Assembly: GCA_004134995.1 (NCBI GenBank)
Contig: REGP01000001.1
Location: forward strand, 434,001 to 498,000
From: Oxalobacteraceae bacterium CAVE-383
Lineage (GTDB): Bacteria; Pseudomonadota; Gammaproteobacteria; Burkholderiales; Burkholderiaceae_D
Reading direction: 5' to 3'
DNA: 64,000 nt
Numbering within the stretch: the first letter of the stretch is position 1; every line of letters starts with the position of its first letter. Both the position numbers and the translations under genes were made by a program. This document shows positions 49,412 through 58,856 of this stretch, piece by piece. Under the pieces are notes generated by a model. The model saw only the letters and a program-made list of their open reading frames with translations. It was not told the DNA's origin and made no database searches.

Positions 49412-51561
49412 CGACCTTCGATATCGAAATCGATGTGCCGCTGCAGCAGCGCATCGCGGCGCTGGCGCATGCCGCCGGCCTGCAGATCGAATGGACCGAC
49501 GCTTTCAACCATCCGCAGAAAGTAAGCTGGCCGGCGCTGTCGCGCATCCTGAACGCGATGGATCTGCCGCACCACACCGATGCGGCGTTTGAAAACAGCC
49601 TGCGGCGCGTGGATCATCGCAGCGAGGCCGCCGATCTGCCGCCGCTGCTGACGGCCGAGGTCGATGCGCCGGTGAGTCTGCCGCGGCTGGGATGGCTGTA
49701 CGGCCAGGCTTACAGCGTGACGCTGGACGACGGCGAATCGTTCGAGGGCGTGGTATCCGGCGATGCCGGCCAGGCGTCGGCGCCGACCTTGGCGCCGATT
49801 GCGCGCCATGGCTATCACAGCCTGACGGTAAGCGGCCGGCGCACCACGCTGGCGGTGGCGCCGCGGCATTGCTTCAGCGTGCAGGACGCGGTGCATGCCG
49901 GCCATGCCGAAGCCGGGGCCGCCGGCCGCTGGGGCCTGGCGCTGCAACTGTACGGCTTGCGGCGGCCGGGCGACGGCGGCATCGGCGATTTCAGTTCGCT
50001 GGCGACGCTGGCGCGCGCCGCGGCCGGCTATGGCGCATCGGCGGTCACCATTTCGCCCGTGCACGCGATGTTTTCCGACGATGCGCTGCGCTACAGCCCA
50101 TACGGCCCATCCAGCCGCCTGTTCCTCAACGCCATGCATATCGATCCGGCGGCGGTGATGGGCCAGGCAGTGCTCAATGAAATCATCGCCGACGGCGAGC
50201 CGGTGCTGGCCGCGCTGCACGCGGCGCTGGATCAATCGCCGCTGATCGACTGGCCGCGCGCCGCCGGGCACCGGCTTGATCTGCTGCGGCGCCTGTTTGC
50301 GCGCTTCAACGCGAGCGCCGAGCCGGAGCAGCATGCAGCGCTGGCGGCATTCCGGCGCGCCTGCGGCCCGGCGCTCGAACATCATGCGCGCTACGAAGCC
50401 TTGAATGCCTGGCTGCGGCAGCGCGATCCACATGCGCTTAGCGACTGGCGCAGCTGGCCGGAAGCCTATCGGCGCGCCGACACGCCCGAAGTCGAGGCCT
50501 TTGCCGCCGCGCACGGCGCGGAAATCGACTTTCACGTTTTTCTACAATGGCAGGCGGCGCGCGGCCTGAAGGCCGCGCAGCGGGCCGCGCGCGAGGCCGG
50601 CATGGCGATCGGGCTGATCAGCGATCTGGCGGTCGGCGCCGAAAGCGGCGGCAGCCAGGCCTGGAGTAATCAGGGCGAGATCATCAACGGTCTGTCGATC
50701 GGCGCGCCGCCCGATCTGCTCAATACGCGCGGCCAGAACTGGGGGCTGGGCGCGTTTTCGCCGTTCGCGATGCGCGAGCGCGGCTATCGCGGCTATATCG
50801 ATATGCTGCGCGCCTGTTTCGAATATGCGGGCGGCGTGCGCATCGATCACGTGCTGGGATTGGCGCGCATCTGGCTGGTGCCGGAAGGCGTGGACGCCCG
50901 CGAAGGCGCTTATCTGGCTTATCCCACCCAGGATATGCTGCGCCTGATCGCGCTGGAATCCTGGCGTTACCGCGCGATCGTGATCGGCGAAGACCTCGGC
51001 ACGGTGCCCGCCGGTTTCGATACGCAGTTGGCGCACGCGGGGCTGCTCGGCATCAGGGTGCTGTGGTTCGAAACCTTCTATGGCGGTTTCAAGGCGCCGG
51101 CGGACTGGGCCGCGAATGCGATCGCGGTCAGCACCACGCACGATTTGCCGACCATTGCCGGCTGGTGGAGCGGCCATGATATCGATTGGCAGATCAGGCT
51201 GGGGCTGTTGCCGCAAGGCGTCGACGGCGAGCAGCAGCATGCGCAGCGGGCGCAGTTGCGCCGCGAACTGTGGCAGGCCTTGTGCGACGCCGGCTGTGTC
51301 GAGGGCGAGCAGGCGTTGCCGGCGCCGACCGCCGCCGAAGCGCCGATCGAGGCCATCATCCGGTTTCTGGCGCTCACGCCCGCGCCGCTGATGATTTTGC
51401 CGCTGGAAGACGCGATGGGATTGCAGGAAGCGCCGAACTTGCCGGGCACGATCGAGGGGCATCCCAATTGGCGGCGCCGCATGCCGCTGCCGGTGGCGGC
51501 GCTGCTGGACGATCCCGATTGCGCGCGGCGCCTGCGGCTGCTGGGGAGACTGCGGCGATGA
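49408..51561 (+). CDS. malQ: 4-alpha-glucanotransferase (amylomaltase) MalQ
   Basis: Rearranges malto-oligosaccharides by transferring glucan segments (GH77). The 717-residue product carries the long N-terminal module of E. coli-type MalQ. Catalytic residues are Asp480 (G-V-R-I-D-H-V-L-G-L) and Glu528 (I-G-E-D-L-G-T-V-P), with S-T-T-H-D-L-P-T-I-A-G-W-W. Placed between treZ and treY, it probably remodels chain lengths for TreY and for recycling. Confidence 0.95.
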   Translation: MTTFDIEIDVPLQQRIAALAHAAGLQIEWTDAFNHPQKVSWPALSRILNAMDLPHHTDAAFENSLRRVDHRSEAADLPPLLTAEVDAPVSLPRLGWLYGQAYSVTLDDGESFEGVVSGDAGQASAPTLAPIARHGYHSLTVSGRRTTLAVAPRHCFSVQDAVHAGHAEAGAAGRWGLALQLYGLRRPGDGGIGDFSSLATLARAAAGYGASAVTISPVHAMFSDDALRYSPYGPSSRLFLNAMHIDPAAVMGQAVLNEIIADGEPVLAALHAALDQSPLIDWPRAAGHRLDLLRRLFARFNASAEPEQHAALAAFRRACGPALEHHARYEALNAWLRQRDPHALSDWRSWPEAYRRADTPEVEAFAAAHGAEIDFHVFLQWQAARGLKAAQRAAREAGMAIGLISDLAVGAESGGSQAWSNQGEIINGLSIGAPPDLLNTRGQNWGLGAFSPFAMRERGYRGYIDMLRACFEYAGGVRIDHVLGLARIWLVPEGVDAREGAYLAYPTQDMLRLIALESWRYRAIVIGEDLGTVPAGFDTQLAHAGLLGIRVLWFETFYGGFKAPADWAANAIAVSTTHDLPTIAGWWSGHDIDWQIRLGLLPQGVDGEQQHAQRAQLRRELWQALCDAGCVEGEQALPAPTAAEAPIEAIIRFLALTPAPLMILPLEDAMGLQEAPNLPGTIEGHPNWRRRMPLPVAALLDDPDCARRLRLLGRLRR

Positions 51562-54524
51562 CCGAAGCAAACGGCGTTCCCCGCGCCACGGCGCGGCTGC
51601 AATTGCACCGCGGCTTCACGCTGGACCAGGCCGCCGGACTGGTCGATTATTATGCAGATCTCGGCATCAGCCATCTCTATGCATCGCCCATTTTCCGCGC
51701 CCGCCCGGGCTCGACCCACGGCTACGACGTGGTCGATCCGACCTGCGTCAATCCGGAATTGGGCGGCGAAGAGGCGCTGCGCAGGCTGGTCGAGCGCCTG
51801 CATGCGAAAGACATGGGCCTGATTATCGACATCGTGCCCAATCACATGGGCGTGGGCAACGACAACGGCTGGTGGCAGGACATGCTGGCCTGGGGCCAGA
51901 GCAGCCGTTATGCAACCTGGTTCGACGTCGACTGGCAGGCCGCCGACCCGGTCCTGGCCGGAAAGATACTGCTGCCGTTCCTGGCCAATCCGTATCCGCA
52001 GGTGATGGCCGAAGGCGGTTTGCAACTGCAGTTCGATGCCGGCGCCGGACGCTTTTATTTTACGCATTACGATCAGCGCTATCCGCTGGCGCTGGAACAT
52101 TATCCGCAGGTGCTGCGGCAGGCCCGGCAATACGTGCCGCGCCTTGAATTGGCGATCGCCGCCTTCGAACGCATCGGACAGGAGCCGGGCTGGCCCCAGA
52201 AACATGCGGCGGCGGAGGCCGCGATGTCGATCCTGAGCGGGCTGGCGCTGGAAGCGGATGGGGATGGACGCGCCGCCATCGATGCGGCGCTGGCCGCTTA
52301 TGCGCCATCCGCCGGGCATGCTGAATCTGCTCAATCCGCCGGCGCTGCCGAGTCTGCCGAACATCCGGAATCCGCCGCCGGCGGGAGCGCGCTGCATCAG
52401 TTGCTGGAACAGCAGCATTACCGCCTGACCTGGTGGCGCAACGCCGCCGACGAAATCAATTGGCGGCGCTTTTTCGAAGTCAGCGACCTGGCCGGCGTGC
52501 GGGTTGAGCTCGACGGCGTTTTCGAAAGCACCCACGCGCTGATATTCCGCCTGTATCAGGAGGGCTTGATCGACGGCGTGCGCATCGACCATATCGATGG
52601 CTTGGCCGATCCGGCCGCGTATTGCATCCGCTTGCGCCAGCGCCTGGAAAGCTTGCAGCCGCTGCGTCCGGCCGGCCGCGATGGGCCGAATGCGAAGCCT
52701 TACATCATCGTCGAAAAGATCCTGGCGGCCGGCGAAAGCCTGCGCGGCGACTGGACCGTCGACGGCACCACCGGCTACGAATTCATGGACCAGGTCGGCG
52801 CCGTGCTGCACGATCCCGACGGCGCCGAGCCGCTGGCGCTGCTGTGGGCCGGCAGCACCGGCGACACGCTGCAGTTCGCGCAGCAGGTCAAGGATGCGCG
52901 GCGCATGTTCCTGACGCATAACTTCGCCAGCGAATTCAATGCCTGCGCGGCCAGCCTGCATGCGATCGCGCGCTCCGAACCGGCCACGCGCGATATTTCG
53001 CTGATGGCGATCCGCCGCGCGCTGGCCGAACTGCTGGTCAACTTCCCGGTGTACCGGACCTATGCCGGCGAGCATGGCCGCGACCCGCTGGACCAGGCCC
53101 GCTTCGACACCGCCATGCAAGGCGCGCGGCGGGCCTTGCCGACGGTGGATTATCCGGCGCTGGATTTGCTCAACGACTGGCTGGGCGGGCGCGCGCCGGC
53201 GGCGCTGGAAGACGCGCCGGGCCATGCACTGCGCCTGCGCGCCATGACGCGCTTCCAGCAACTGACGCCGCCGATGGCGGCCAAGTCGGTCGAGGATACG
53301 GCGTTTTACCGGTACGGCCGCTTGCTCTCGCGCAACGAAGTCGGCTCGGACCCTTCGCAGATGGCCTTGAGCGTGGCCGATTTCCATGTGCTCAACGTAC
53401 AGCGCGCGCGCGACTTTCCGCATTCCATGCTGACCACCGCCACCCACGATCACAAGCGCGGCGAAGATGCGCGCGCGCGGCTGGCGGTGCTGAGCGAAAT
53501 GCCGCAGGAATGGGGCGCGATCCTGCATCGCTGGCAGGCCATGCACGTCAACGTGGCGGTTTCGTACCGGGCCTATCTGGCGGCCTATTCGGCCGAGGGC
53601 GGCGACGACGACGAGGCCGATCTGCCGCTGGCGCGCATCGACGAGACGGCCGAGGTGATGCTGTACCAGACGCTGCTGGCGGCATGGCCGATCGATCTGG
53701 CGGCCGACGACGCGCCCGGCATCGCGGCGCTGGTCAAGCGGGTATCGGCCTGGCAGATCAAGGCCGGCCGCGAAGCCAAGCTGCAGACCAATTGGGCCTT
53801 GCCGGACCAGGATTATGAAATCCTGTGCGCCAACTTCCTGCGCCGCATCCTGCGTCCGGGCCGTGCCGGCACCTTCGTCGCCGAGCTGGTCGAATTCGTG
53901 CGCGCGCTGAGCCGTCCGGCCACGATCAACAGCCTGGCGCAGACCCTGCTGCGGCTGACCGCGCCCGGCGTGCCGGATCAGTACCAGGGCTGCGAATTCT
54001 GGGATTTCAGCCTGGTCGATCCGGATAACCGCCGTCCGGTCGATTTCGCGGCGCGCATGCTGGCCTTGCGCCAGCATGGCGATGCGCCGATGACGCTGGA
54101 GGATTGGCGCAGCGGCGCGGTCAAGCAGCAACTGATTCACGCGGCCCTGATGCTGCGGCGGCGCGATCCGCTGCTGTTCTGCTCCGGCGCCTATATTCCG
54201 CTGGAAGTGCAGGGCGCCCTGGCCAATCATGTCATCGCGTTTGCGCGCGAATATCAGGGCCGGTACGCGGTGGTGATCGTCACGCGCCTGCCCGGGCGGC
54301 TGCTGGCCGACGACCCGGAAGGCGATCTGCCGCTGGCGCCGGCGCTGGCCTGGCGCGACACCAGCGTGATGCTGCCGGCCGGCTGCGCGTCCGCCGGCTG
54401 GCAGGATGCGCTGGCCAGGCGGCCGGTCGAAACCGCGGCCGGTTTCGATTACTACGGCATCGTGCTGAGCCAGGCGCTGGCGGCATTGCCGGTAGCCCTG
54501 TGGTATTCGGGGGGAGCATCGTAA
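51558..54524 (+). CDS. treY: malto-oligosyltrehalose synthase TreY
   Basis: Isomerises the reducing-end glucose of a glucan chain to a trehalosyl unit. ATG 51558 overlaps the malQ stop (ATGA); further upstream frame openness lies inside malQ. The 988 residues are at the long end for the family. Features: R-A-T-A-R-L-Q-L-H-R-G-F-T-L start, T-H-G-Y-D-V-V-D-P, Asp344 (G-V-R-I-D-H-I-D-G-L), Glu386 (I-I-V-E-K-I-L) and T-H-D-H-K-R-G-E-D. An Ala/Glu/Ser repeat-like insertion (about 250-275) is unusual. Last gene of the glucan run. Confidence 0.95.
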   Translation: MTEANGVPRATARLQLHRGFTLDQAAGLVDYYADLGISHLYASPIFRARPGSTHGYDVVDPTCVNPELGGEEALRRLVERLHAKDMGLIIDIVPNHMGVGNDNGWWQDMLAWGQSSRYATWFDVDWQAADPVLAGKILLPFLANPYPQVMAEGGLQLQFDAGAGRFYFTHYDQRYPLALEHYPQVLRQARQYVPRLELAIAAFERIGQEPGWPQKHAAAEAAMSILSGLALEADGDGRAAIDAALAAYAPSAGHAESAQSAGAAESAEHPESAAGGSALHQLLEQQHYRLTWWRNAADEINWRRFFEVSDLAGVRVELDGVFESTHALIFRLYQEGLIDGVRIDHIDGLADPAAYCIRLRQRLESLQPLRPAGRDGPNAKPYIIVEKILAAGESLRGDWTVDGTTGYEFMDQVGAVLHDPDGAEPLALLWAGSTGDTLQFAQQVKDARRMFLTHNFASEFNACAASLHAIARSEPATRDISLMAIRRALAELLVNFPVYRTYAGEHGRDPLDQARFDTAMQGARRALPTVDYPALDLLNDWLGGRAPAALEDAPGHALRLRAMTRFQQLTPPMAAKSVEDTAFYRYGRLLSRNEVGSDPSQMALSVADFHVLNVQRARDFPHSMLTTATHDHKRGEDARARLAVLSEMPQEWGAILHRWQAMHVNVAVSYRAYLAAYSAEGGDDDEADLPLARIDETAEVMLYQTLLAAWPIDLAADDAPGIAALVKRVSAWQIKAGREAKLQTNWALPDQDYEILCANFLRRILRPGRAGTFVAELVEFVRALSRPATINSLAQTLLRLTAPGVPDQYQGCEFWDFSLVDPDNRRPVDFAARMLALRQHGDAPMTLEDWRSGAVKQQLIHAALMLRRRDPLLFCSGAYIPLEVQGALANHVIAFAREYQGRYAVVIVTRLPGRLLADDPEGDLPLAPALAWRDTSVMLPAGCASAGWQDALARRPVETAAGFDYYGIVLSQALAALPVALWYSGGAS

Positions 54525-54628
54525 ATACCGTACTACAAGGTCCTACAAGAAAAAGCTATCCTGTCCTATCGTCGCTGTCATCTGCCGCCACTATGCTTTT
54601 CGATATGGTCATCTGTCGAGGAGTTACC

Positions 54629-55186
54629 ATGTCGAACATTATTGCAGGGCGTTTTCAGACGCAGAATGAAGTCGTGGCGGCCATTGAGGCGCTGGAGCAC
54701 CTCGGTATTGCGCGCACGGCGATCAGCGCGTTTTATGTGAATCCCGCCGGCCAGCACGATCTGTATCCGATCGGCGGCGACCAGGACAAGTCCAAAGGCG
54801 CCAAGGAGACCGGGCAGGGTGTGGTCGAGGGCGCTTCCGCCGGCGGCGTGATCGGCGTGGCGGCGGGCGCGGCGACGTTGCCGGTGACCGGACCGGTGGG
54901 GCCGGTGGTGGGCGGATTGGTCGGCGGTTATTTGGGCTCGCTGGTCGGCGGCATGCACGCCACCAAGGAGCGTTATGCGCCGGAAGCCGGCGGCGAAAAT
55001 CGCGAAGTCAACCGCAAAGCTGGCATGATGGTGGCTGTGGCGACGGAATCGCTGCAACAGGAACATGATGTATTGGCGTTGCTGAAATCGATACGCGCCG
55101 ACGCGATCGAACGCAGCAGCGGTACCATAGTCGACGGCGACTGGGCGGATTTCGACCCGCTGTCGGCGCCGCAGTTTCAGTCTTGA
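54629..55186 (+). CDS. general-stress-type protein with glycine-zipper segment
   Basis: A 185-residue protein. The N-terminal 50 residues resemble the heat-induced/YflT-type domain (G-R-F-Q-T-Q-N-E-V-V-A-A-I-E-A-L). A glycine-rich hydrophobic segment follows (about 72-108; V-G-G-L-V-G-G-Y-L-G-S-L-V-G-G), likely membrane-associating, then a C-terminal part with A-V-A-T-E-S-L-Q-Q-E-H-D-V-L-A-L-L. GAGGAG precedes ATG 54629. Located between trehalose genes and pgm, it suits an osmotic/desiccation-stress role, which is inference. Confidence 0.75.
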   Translation: MSNIIAGRFQTQNEVVAAIEALEHLGIARTAISAFYVNPAGQHDLYPIGGDQDKSKGAKETGQGVVEGASAGGVIGVAAGAATLPVTGPVGPVVGGLVGGYLGSLVGGMHATKERYAPEAGGENREVNRKAGMMVAVATESLQQEHDVLALLKSIRADAIERSSGTIVDGDWADFDPLSAPQFQS

Positions 55187-55198
55187 ATCGGAGAATGC

Positions 55199-56923
55199 AT
55201 GAGCAGTATGAATGAAGGCGCGCAAGCCGCGCTGGCGGAACGCGGGGATGGCCCGGATGGTCAGGCAGGGCAGGCAAAAACCGGCCAGCCCGGCCAGCGG
55301 CTGGCGCCGTCCGACCTGGTCGATCTGGACCGCCTGACGGCGGCCTATTACGATCTGCGGCCGGATCCCGCGGTCAGCGCCCAGCGCATCGCCTTCGGCA
55401 CCTCGGGCCATCGCGGCAGCGCCCTGGCCGCCAGTTTCAACGAAGCGCATATTCTCGCCGTGACGCAGGCGATCTGCCTGTACCGGGCCGCCAATCGCAT
55501 CGGCGGCCCTTTGTATATGGGCTTCGATACGCACGCGCTGTCGATGCCGGCATTCCGGACAGCGCTGGAAGTGCTGGCCGCCAACGGCGTGACGGCGATG
55601 ATCGCGCAGAACGACGAATACACGCCGACGCCGGCGATCTCGCATGCCGTGCTGGCATACAACCGTGGCCGCCGCAGCGACGATGCCGGCCGCGCCGACG
55701 GCATCGTCATCACGCCGTCGCACAATCCGCCGGCCGACGGCGGTTTCAAGTACAACACGCCGAACGGCGGCCCGGCCGATGCCGCGGCCACCGGCTGGAT
55801 CGAAGCCAAGGCCAATGAACTGCTGGAAGCGCAACTGCGCGATGTGCGCCGCATCGGTTTCGAACAGGCGCTGAAGGCCTCCACCACGCAGCGTTTCGAT
55901 TTTCTGAACAGTTATATCGACGGCCTGGCCGGCGTGATCGACATGCAGGCCATCGCCGGTTCCGATCTGCGCCTGTGCGTCGATCCGCTCGGCGGCGCCG
56001 GCATCAACTTCTGGCCCGCGATCGCGGAACGCTACAAGCTCAATCTGCACGTGATCGCGCGTCCGGTCGATATGCAGTTCGGCTTCATGTCGGCCGACTG
56101 GGACGGCAAGATCCGCATGGATCCGTCATCGGCGTACGCGATGCAGGAGCTGATCGGCTTGCGGCAGGACTACGACGTCGCGTTCGCCTGCGATACCGAC
56201 CATGACCGTCACGGCATCGTCACGCGCAGCGGCGGGCTGATGCCGGCCAATCATTATCTGTCGGTCGCCATCGAGTATCTGTTTACGCATCGGCCGCGCT
56301 GGCGGCCGGACGCCGGCGTCGGCAAGACGCTGGTCAGCAGCCAGATGATCGATCGCGTGGCGGCCAGGGTAAAGCGGCCGCTGGTCGAAATGCCGGTCGG
56401 ATTCAAATGGTTTTCGGACGGCCTGCTGGACGGCAGCCTGGGTTTCGGCGGCGAGGAAAGCGCGGGCGCGTCATTCCTGAGCATCGACGGATCGGCCTGG
56501 AGCACCGACAAGGACGGCATCACCGCGGCGCTGCTGGCGGCCGAGATGACCGCGGTCGGCGGCGCCGATCCGGCGCAGCGCTATGAGCAGTTGACACAGG
56601 AGCTGGGGCGGCCGTACATCGACCGGGTCGACGCGCCGGCTTCGCCGGAACAGAAAAAGAAATTGTCGAAGTTGTCGCCGGAACAGGTGCAGTCGACCGA
56701 GCTGGCCGGCGAGGCCATCGTCGCCAGATTGACGGCGGCGCCGGCCAACCAGGTTGCATTCGGGGGATTGAAAGTCGTGTCGGCCAACGGCTGGTTCGCG
56801 GCGCGGCCATCGGGTACCGAGGACATTTATAAAATCTACGGCGAAAGCTTCCGTGACGAAGCGCATTTGCAGCGCATCTTGCGCGAGGCGCGCGACATCG
56901 TGACGGCGGCGATCGGGAATTAA
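55199..56923 (+). CDS. pgm: alpha-phosphoglucomutase Pgm
   Basis: Interconverts glucose-1-phosphate and glucose-6-phosphate, linking the glucan cluster to central metabolism. The 574-residue product shows the active-site Ser174 in T-P-S-H-N-P-P, a metal-binding D-T-D-H-D-R-H-G loop starting at Asp332, the sugar loop G-F-G-G-E-E-S-A-G-A-S-F and the phosphate loop R-P-S-G-T-E-D-I-Y-K-I-Y. It has about 25 extra N-terminal residues versus E. coli Pgm (546). It follows the stress gene after 12 nt and meets the next gene tail to tail. Confidence 0.96.
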   Translation: MSSMNEGAQAALAERGDGPDGQAGQAKTGQPGQRLAPSDLVDLDRLTAAYYDLRPDPAVSAQRIAFGTSGHRGSALAASFNEAHILAVTQAICLYRAANRIGGPLYMGFDTHALSMPAFRTALEVLAANGVTAMIAQNDEYTPTPAISHAVLAYNRGRRSDDAGRADGIVITPSHNPPADGGFKYNTPNGGPADAAATGWIEAKANELLEAQLRDVRRIGFEQALKASTTQRFDFLNSYIDGLAGVIDMQAIAGSDLRLCVDPLGGAGINFWPAIAERYKLNLHVIARPVDMQFGFMSADWDGKIRMDPSSAYAMQELIGLRQDYDVAFACDTDHDRHGIVTRSGGLMPANHYLSVAIEYLFTHRPRWRPDAGVGKTLVSSQMIDRVAARVKRPLVEMPVGFKWFSDGLLDGSLGFGGEESAGASFLSIDGSAWSTDKDGITAALLAAEMTAVGGADPAQRYEQLTQELGRPYIDRVDAPASPEQKKKLSKLSPEQVQSTELAGEAIVARLTAAPANQVAFGGLKVVSANGWFAARPSGTEDIYKIYGESFRDEAHLQRILREARDIVTAAIGN

Positions 56924-57336
56924 CGGGCGGCGGCGGATGGTTTAGGGCAAACGGCTTTCATCAGCTGTTCGCCCGTGCTGCCGGCCGAGAACGCTCTCAG
57001 GCGGACATCGCCCAAGGCCAGCGCGATGCTGAACACCACGTGTCCCATGCCGTCGGCGTCTTCGTACAATTTGCGGGAACCGAAGGCCAGTTCGCTGTTC
57101 TTGCAATCGAGGTAAGCCAGCGCAACTTCGGACATATAGGTCTTGGCGTCATTGCCGGGCAGCGGATGCGGCTCTACCCAGTTCAGCAGCGTATCGACCT
57201 GGATCAATCCCTGGACCGGCGCAATGGTTGCCTTGTCGACATAAAACGCGCCGAAATCGTTTTCGCCAAGCGCCGACCATTGTGCTGCGTTGGCAATGGA
57301 ACTGACGGACAGCAGCACAAAAAACAGAAATTTCAT
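56920..57336 (-). CDS. exported small protein, surface-adhesin-E-like
   Basis: A 138-residue secreted protein. The signal peptide is MKFLFFVLLSVSSIANA, which fixes the start at 57336; an in-frame ATG 20 codons upstream would bury it. The mature part (Q-W-S-A-L-G-E-N-D-F-G-A-F-Y-V-D) and the pattern of two cysteines (L-D-C-K, A-V-C-P) fit the short periplasmic family often annotated surface-adhesin protein E. Function unknown. It overlaps the pgm stop by 4 nt on the other strand. Confidence 0.72.
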   Translation of the reverse strand: MKFLFFVLLSVSSIANAAQWSALGENDFGAFYVDKATIAPVQGLIQVDTLLNWVEPHPLPGNDAKTYMSEVALAYLDCKNSELAFGSRKLYEDADGMGHVVFSIALALGDVRLRAFSAGSTGEQLMKAVCPKPSAAAR

Positions 57337-57453
57337 AACGGCGGCGATGGTGAATGTAGGCAGGATTGTAACCGGGACAGCGAATGTCCGGTGCAACGGC
57401 CCGACTGCCGTTGCGTCCTGCCCATCTTTACTCCGCCTGGGCCGCCGAAATGG

Positions 57454-57582
57454 CTAGCGATAATAATAACGGTCGTGGTGATGATAGTAGCCGGGCCCCC
57501 CGCCGACGGGCACGACAATACATCCTGCCAGCGAGGTCGCCAGCAACACGGCGGCAATGGCTGCGCGAAGAAGCTTGTTCAT
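57454..57582 (-). CDS. 42-residue lipoprotein
   Basis: A very short ORF with a clear lipoprotein signal: M-N-K-L-L-R, hydrophobic stretch A-A-I-A-A-V-L-L-A-T-S, lipobox L-A-G-C (Cys21). The 21-residue mature part is rich in Gly, Tyr and His (P-G-Y-Y-H-H-H-D-R-Y-Y-Y-R). GAGAG precedes the ATG. Similar Tyr-rich micro-lipoproteins occur in Burkholderiales; the role is unknown. Confidence 0.75.
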   Translation of the reverse strand: MNKLLRAAIAAVLLATSLAGCIVVPVGGGPGYYHHHDRYYYR

Positions 57583-57696
57583 TATTGTCTCTCGTGGTTA
57601 ATGACGGCCTTACTGTATCGTTCGATTGGACTGACAAGTGATATCGAACCAATTCAACTGTAAGTGTGCGTAACCAGAGGCACTCAAGCCGGCATC

Positions 57697-57879
57697 TTAT
57701 TTTTCCTGGGATTTATTGGAAGCGAGACGGTTCATGTCGCGGGTGGCTGCGCTCAGGCGCTGGCGCCGGTTGATGTCGTCGTTACGCGCCTTGCTGCGGT
57801 CTTCGGCACTGGCGTCGCTGGCCGCGGGGCGCGGTTCTTTCGATCCAGTGCGGCCGAATTGGGGGCTTCTTGAGCTCAT
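57697..57879 (-). CDS. small hydrophilic unknown protein
   Basis: 60 residues, very rich in Ser, Arg, Asp and Ala, with no hydrophobic core (M-S-S-R-S-P-Q-F-G-R-T-G then a charged helix D-D-I-N-R-R-Q-R-L-S). AGGAG 6 nt before ATG 57879 supports that start over the in-frame ATG at 57906. Probably disordered or nucleic-acid binding; function unknown. Confidence 0.55.
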   Translation of the reverse strand: MSSRSPQFGRTGSKEPRPAASDASAEDRSKARNDDINRRQRLSAATRDMNRLASNKSQEK

Positions 57880-57971
57880 GTCAGTCTCCTGAAAGTGAGC
57901 TTTCATCGTATACCGGCGGCAGAGAACGGGCTGCCAGACGTTGGCCCGATACGTCGTAGGAAGAAGTGAGG

Positions 57972-58115
57972 CGTTCAGCCCGGGCGCGGCCAGGCATGGC
58001 GCGATGGGCTGTTGTACTTCGTTCGTGTCCTCCGCCGGCCTTCGGCCGGCTCCCCCTTTACCTCACTGCGCACAACATCCCATCGCGTCATGCCTGGCCG
58101 CGCCCGGGCTGAACG
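57972..58115. repeat. 144-bp long-palindrome repeat, copy B
   Basis: 44-nt terminal arms (57972-58015 and 58072-58115) are inverted repeats with two mismatches. The core (58011-58077) starts GTTGTACTTCGTTCGTGTCC and ends CTCACTGCGCACAAC, nearly identical to copy A. The outer parts of the arms share no sequence with copy A, although each copy is self-complementary. It lies in the 268-bp gene-free gap 57880-58147. Confidence 0.9.
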
Positions 58116-58147
58116 TGATAAGGAAGTTGACGGAGGGAGCGTGCGGT

Positions 58148-58714
58148 TCAGCAGGGATCGAGATCGGTGCGCGGCAACTCCAGCCGGCGCGAGGCGCGGG
58201 TGGCGAGCACGTCCTTGTAGTGCATCATCGTGAAGCGGACCTTGACGGCCTCACGATTGGCGTCGGCCTGTTTTTCGATGGGCAGGTCGTGCTGCACCTT
58301 ATAGGCGGCATCCTCGGTGCGGCTGACGTAGTCCACCGGCCGCCAGTCGCTCCATGCGCCAAGGCGCGCGGCCTGGCTGCCTTGCGGAAGATCGAAGCCG
58401 TACCAGGCCTTGCGGTCGATGGAAAGCAAGGTACTCTTGATGCTGGCATGGCTGCCGGCGACTGCTTCGAAAACCGGCTGGTCCTTGACCGAGCGGCCAA
58501 CCGGCATGGCCGGCTCGATATCTCTTCTGTCCGCGCGCACGATGGTGAAATCGAGCAGCTTCGTGGCGGCCATGGATTTGGCGCGCAGGCAGACCTGGAA
58601 TACCAGCTGGTCGTCGGCGGCCGGCGCGTCCGGCGTGGTCGAACAGCCGGCGCACAGCAACGCGGCCGCGATCAGCGAGCCTGGCAACAATAGAGTCTTG
58701 GACATCTTGGTCAT
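58148..58714 (-). CDS. hypothetical lipoprotein
   Basis: 188 residues with a lipoprotein signal (L-L-L-P-G-S-L-I-A-A-A-L-L-C-A-G-C, lipobox C-A-G-C near residue 24). The mature domain has many charged residues and no recognisable motif (V-C-L-R-A-K-S-M-A-A-T-K-L-L-D-F-T). ATG 58714 and ATG 58705 are both possible; neither has a clear ribosome site. Probably anchored to the inner leaflet of the outer membrane. Confidence 0.7.
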   Translation of the reverse strand: MTKMSKTLLLPGSLIAAALLCAGCSTTPDAPAADDQLVFQVCLRAKSMAATKLLDFTIVRADRRDIEPAMPVGRSVKDQPVFEAVAGSHASIKSTLLSIDRKAWYGFDLPQGSQAARLGAWSDWRPVDYVSRTEDAAYKVQHDLPIEKQADANREAVKVRFTMMHYKDVLATRASRRLELPRTDLDPC

Positions 58715-58856
58715 CTTTTTGAGCGGACGAATTGAGCAAACCGAAGTGTCGCACAATTTTGCCGTCATTTTGAAAATCCGCGCCATCGGCGCTTTTTCAG
58801 GTAAGGTGTGCGCCTTTGCGGCGCATGGCCGCGGTGCTATTTTGGAGGAAGTGAAG

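Noticed and set aside
51078-54230. Very long open frame on the minus strand opposite treY and malQ
   Set aside because: Its composition (runs of R, Q, H, A) is the typical antisense shadow of high-GC coding sequence; treY on the other strand has full catalytic motifs.
57941-58693. Open frame through repeat copy B with a T-S-F-V-S-S-A-G-L-R-P segment
   Set aside because: The peptide is just the translated repeat core (also seen in frames at 13193-13459) and the rest is antisense to a lipoprotein gene.
58780-58797. GCGCC-ATC-GGCGC-TTTTT terminator-like hairpin
   Set aside because: Only a 5-bp stem with a 3-nt loop, in the gap between two divergently transcribed genes (58148-58714 minus, 58857-59225 plus) where a terminator has no obvious role; too weak to list as a feature.
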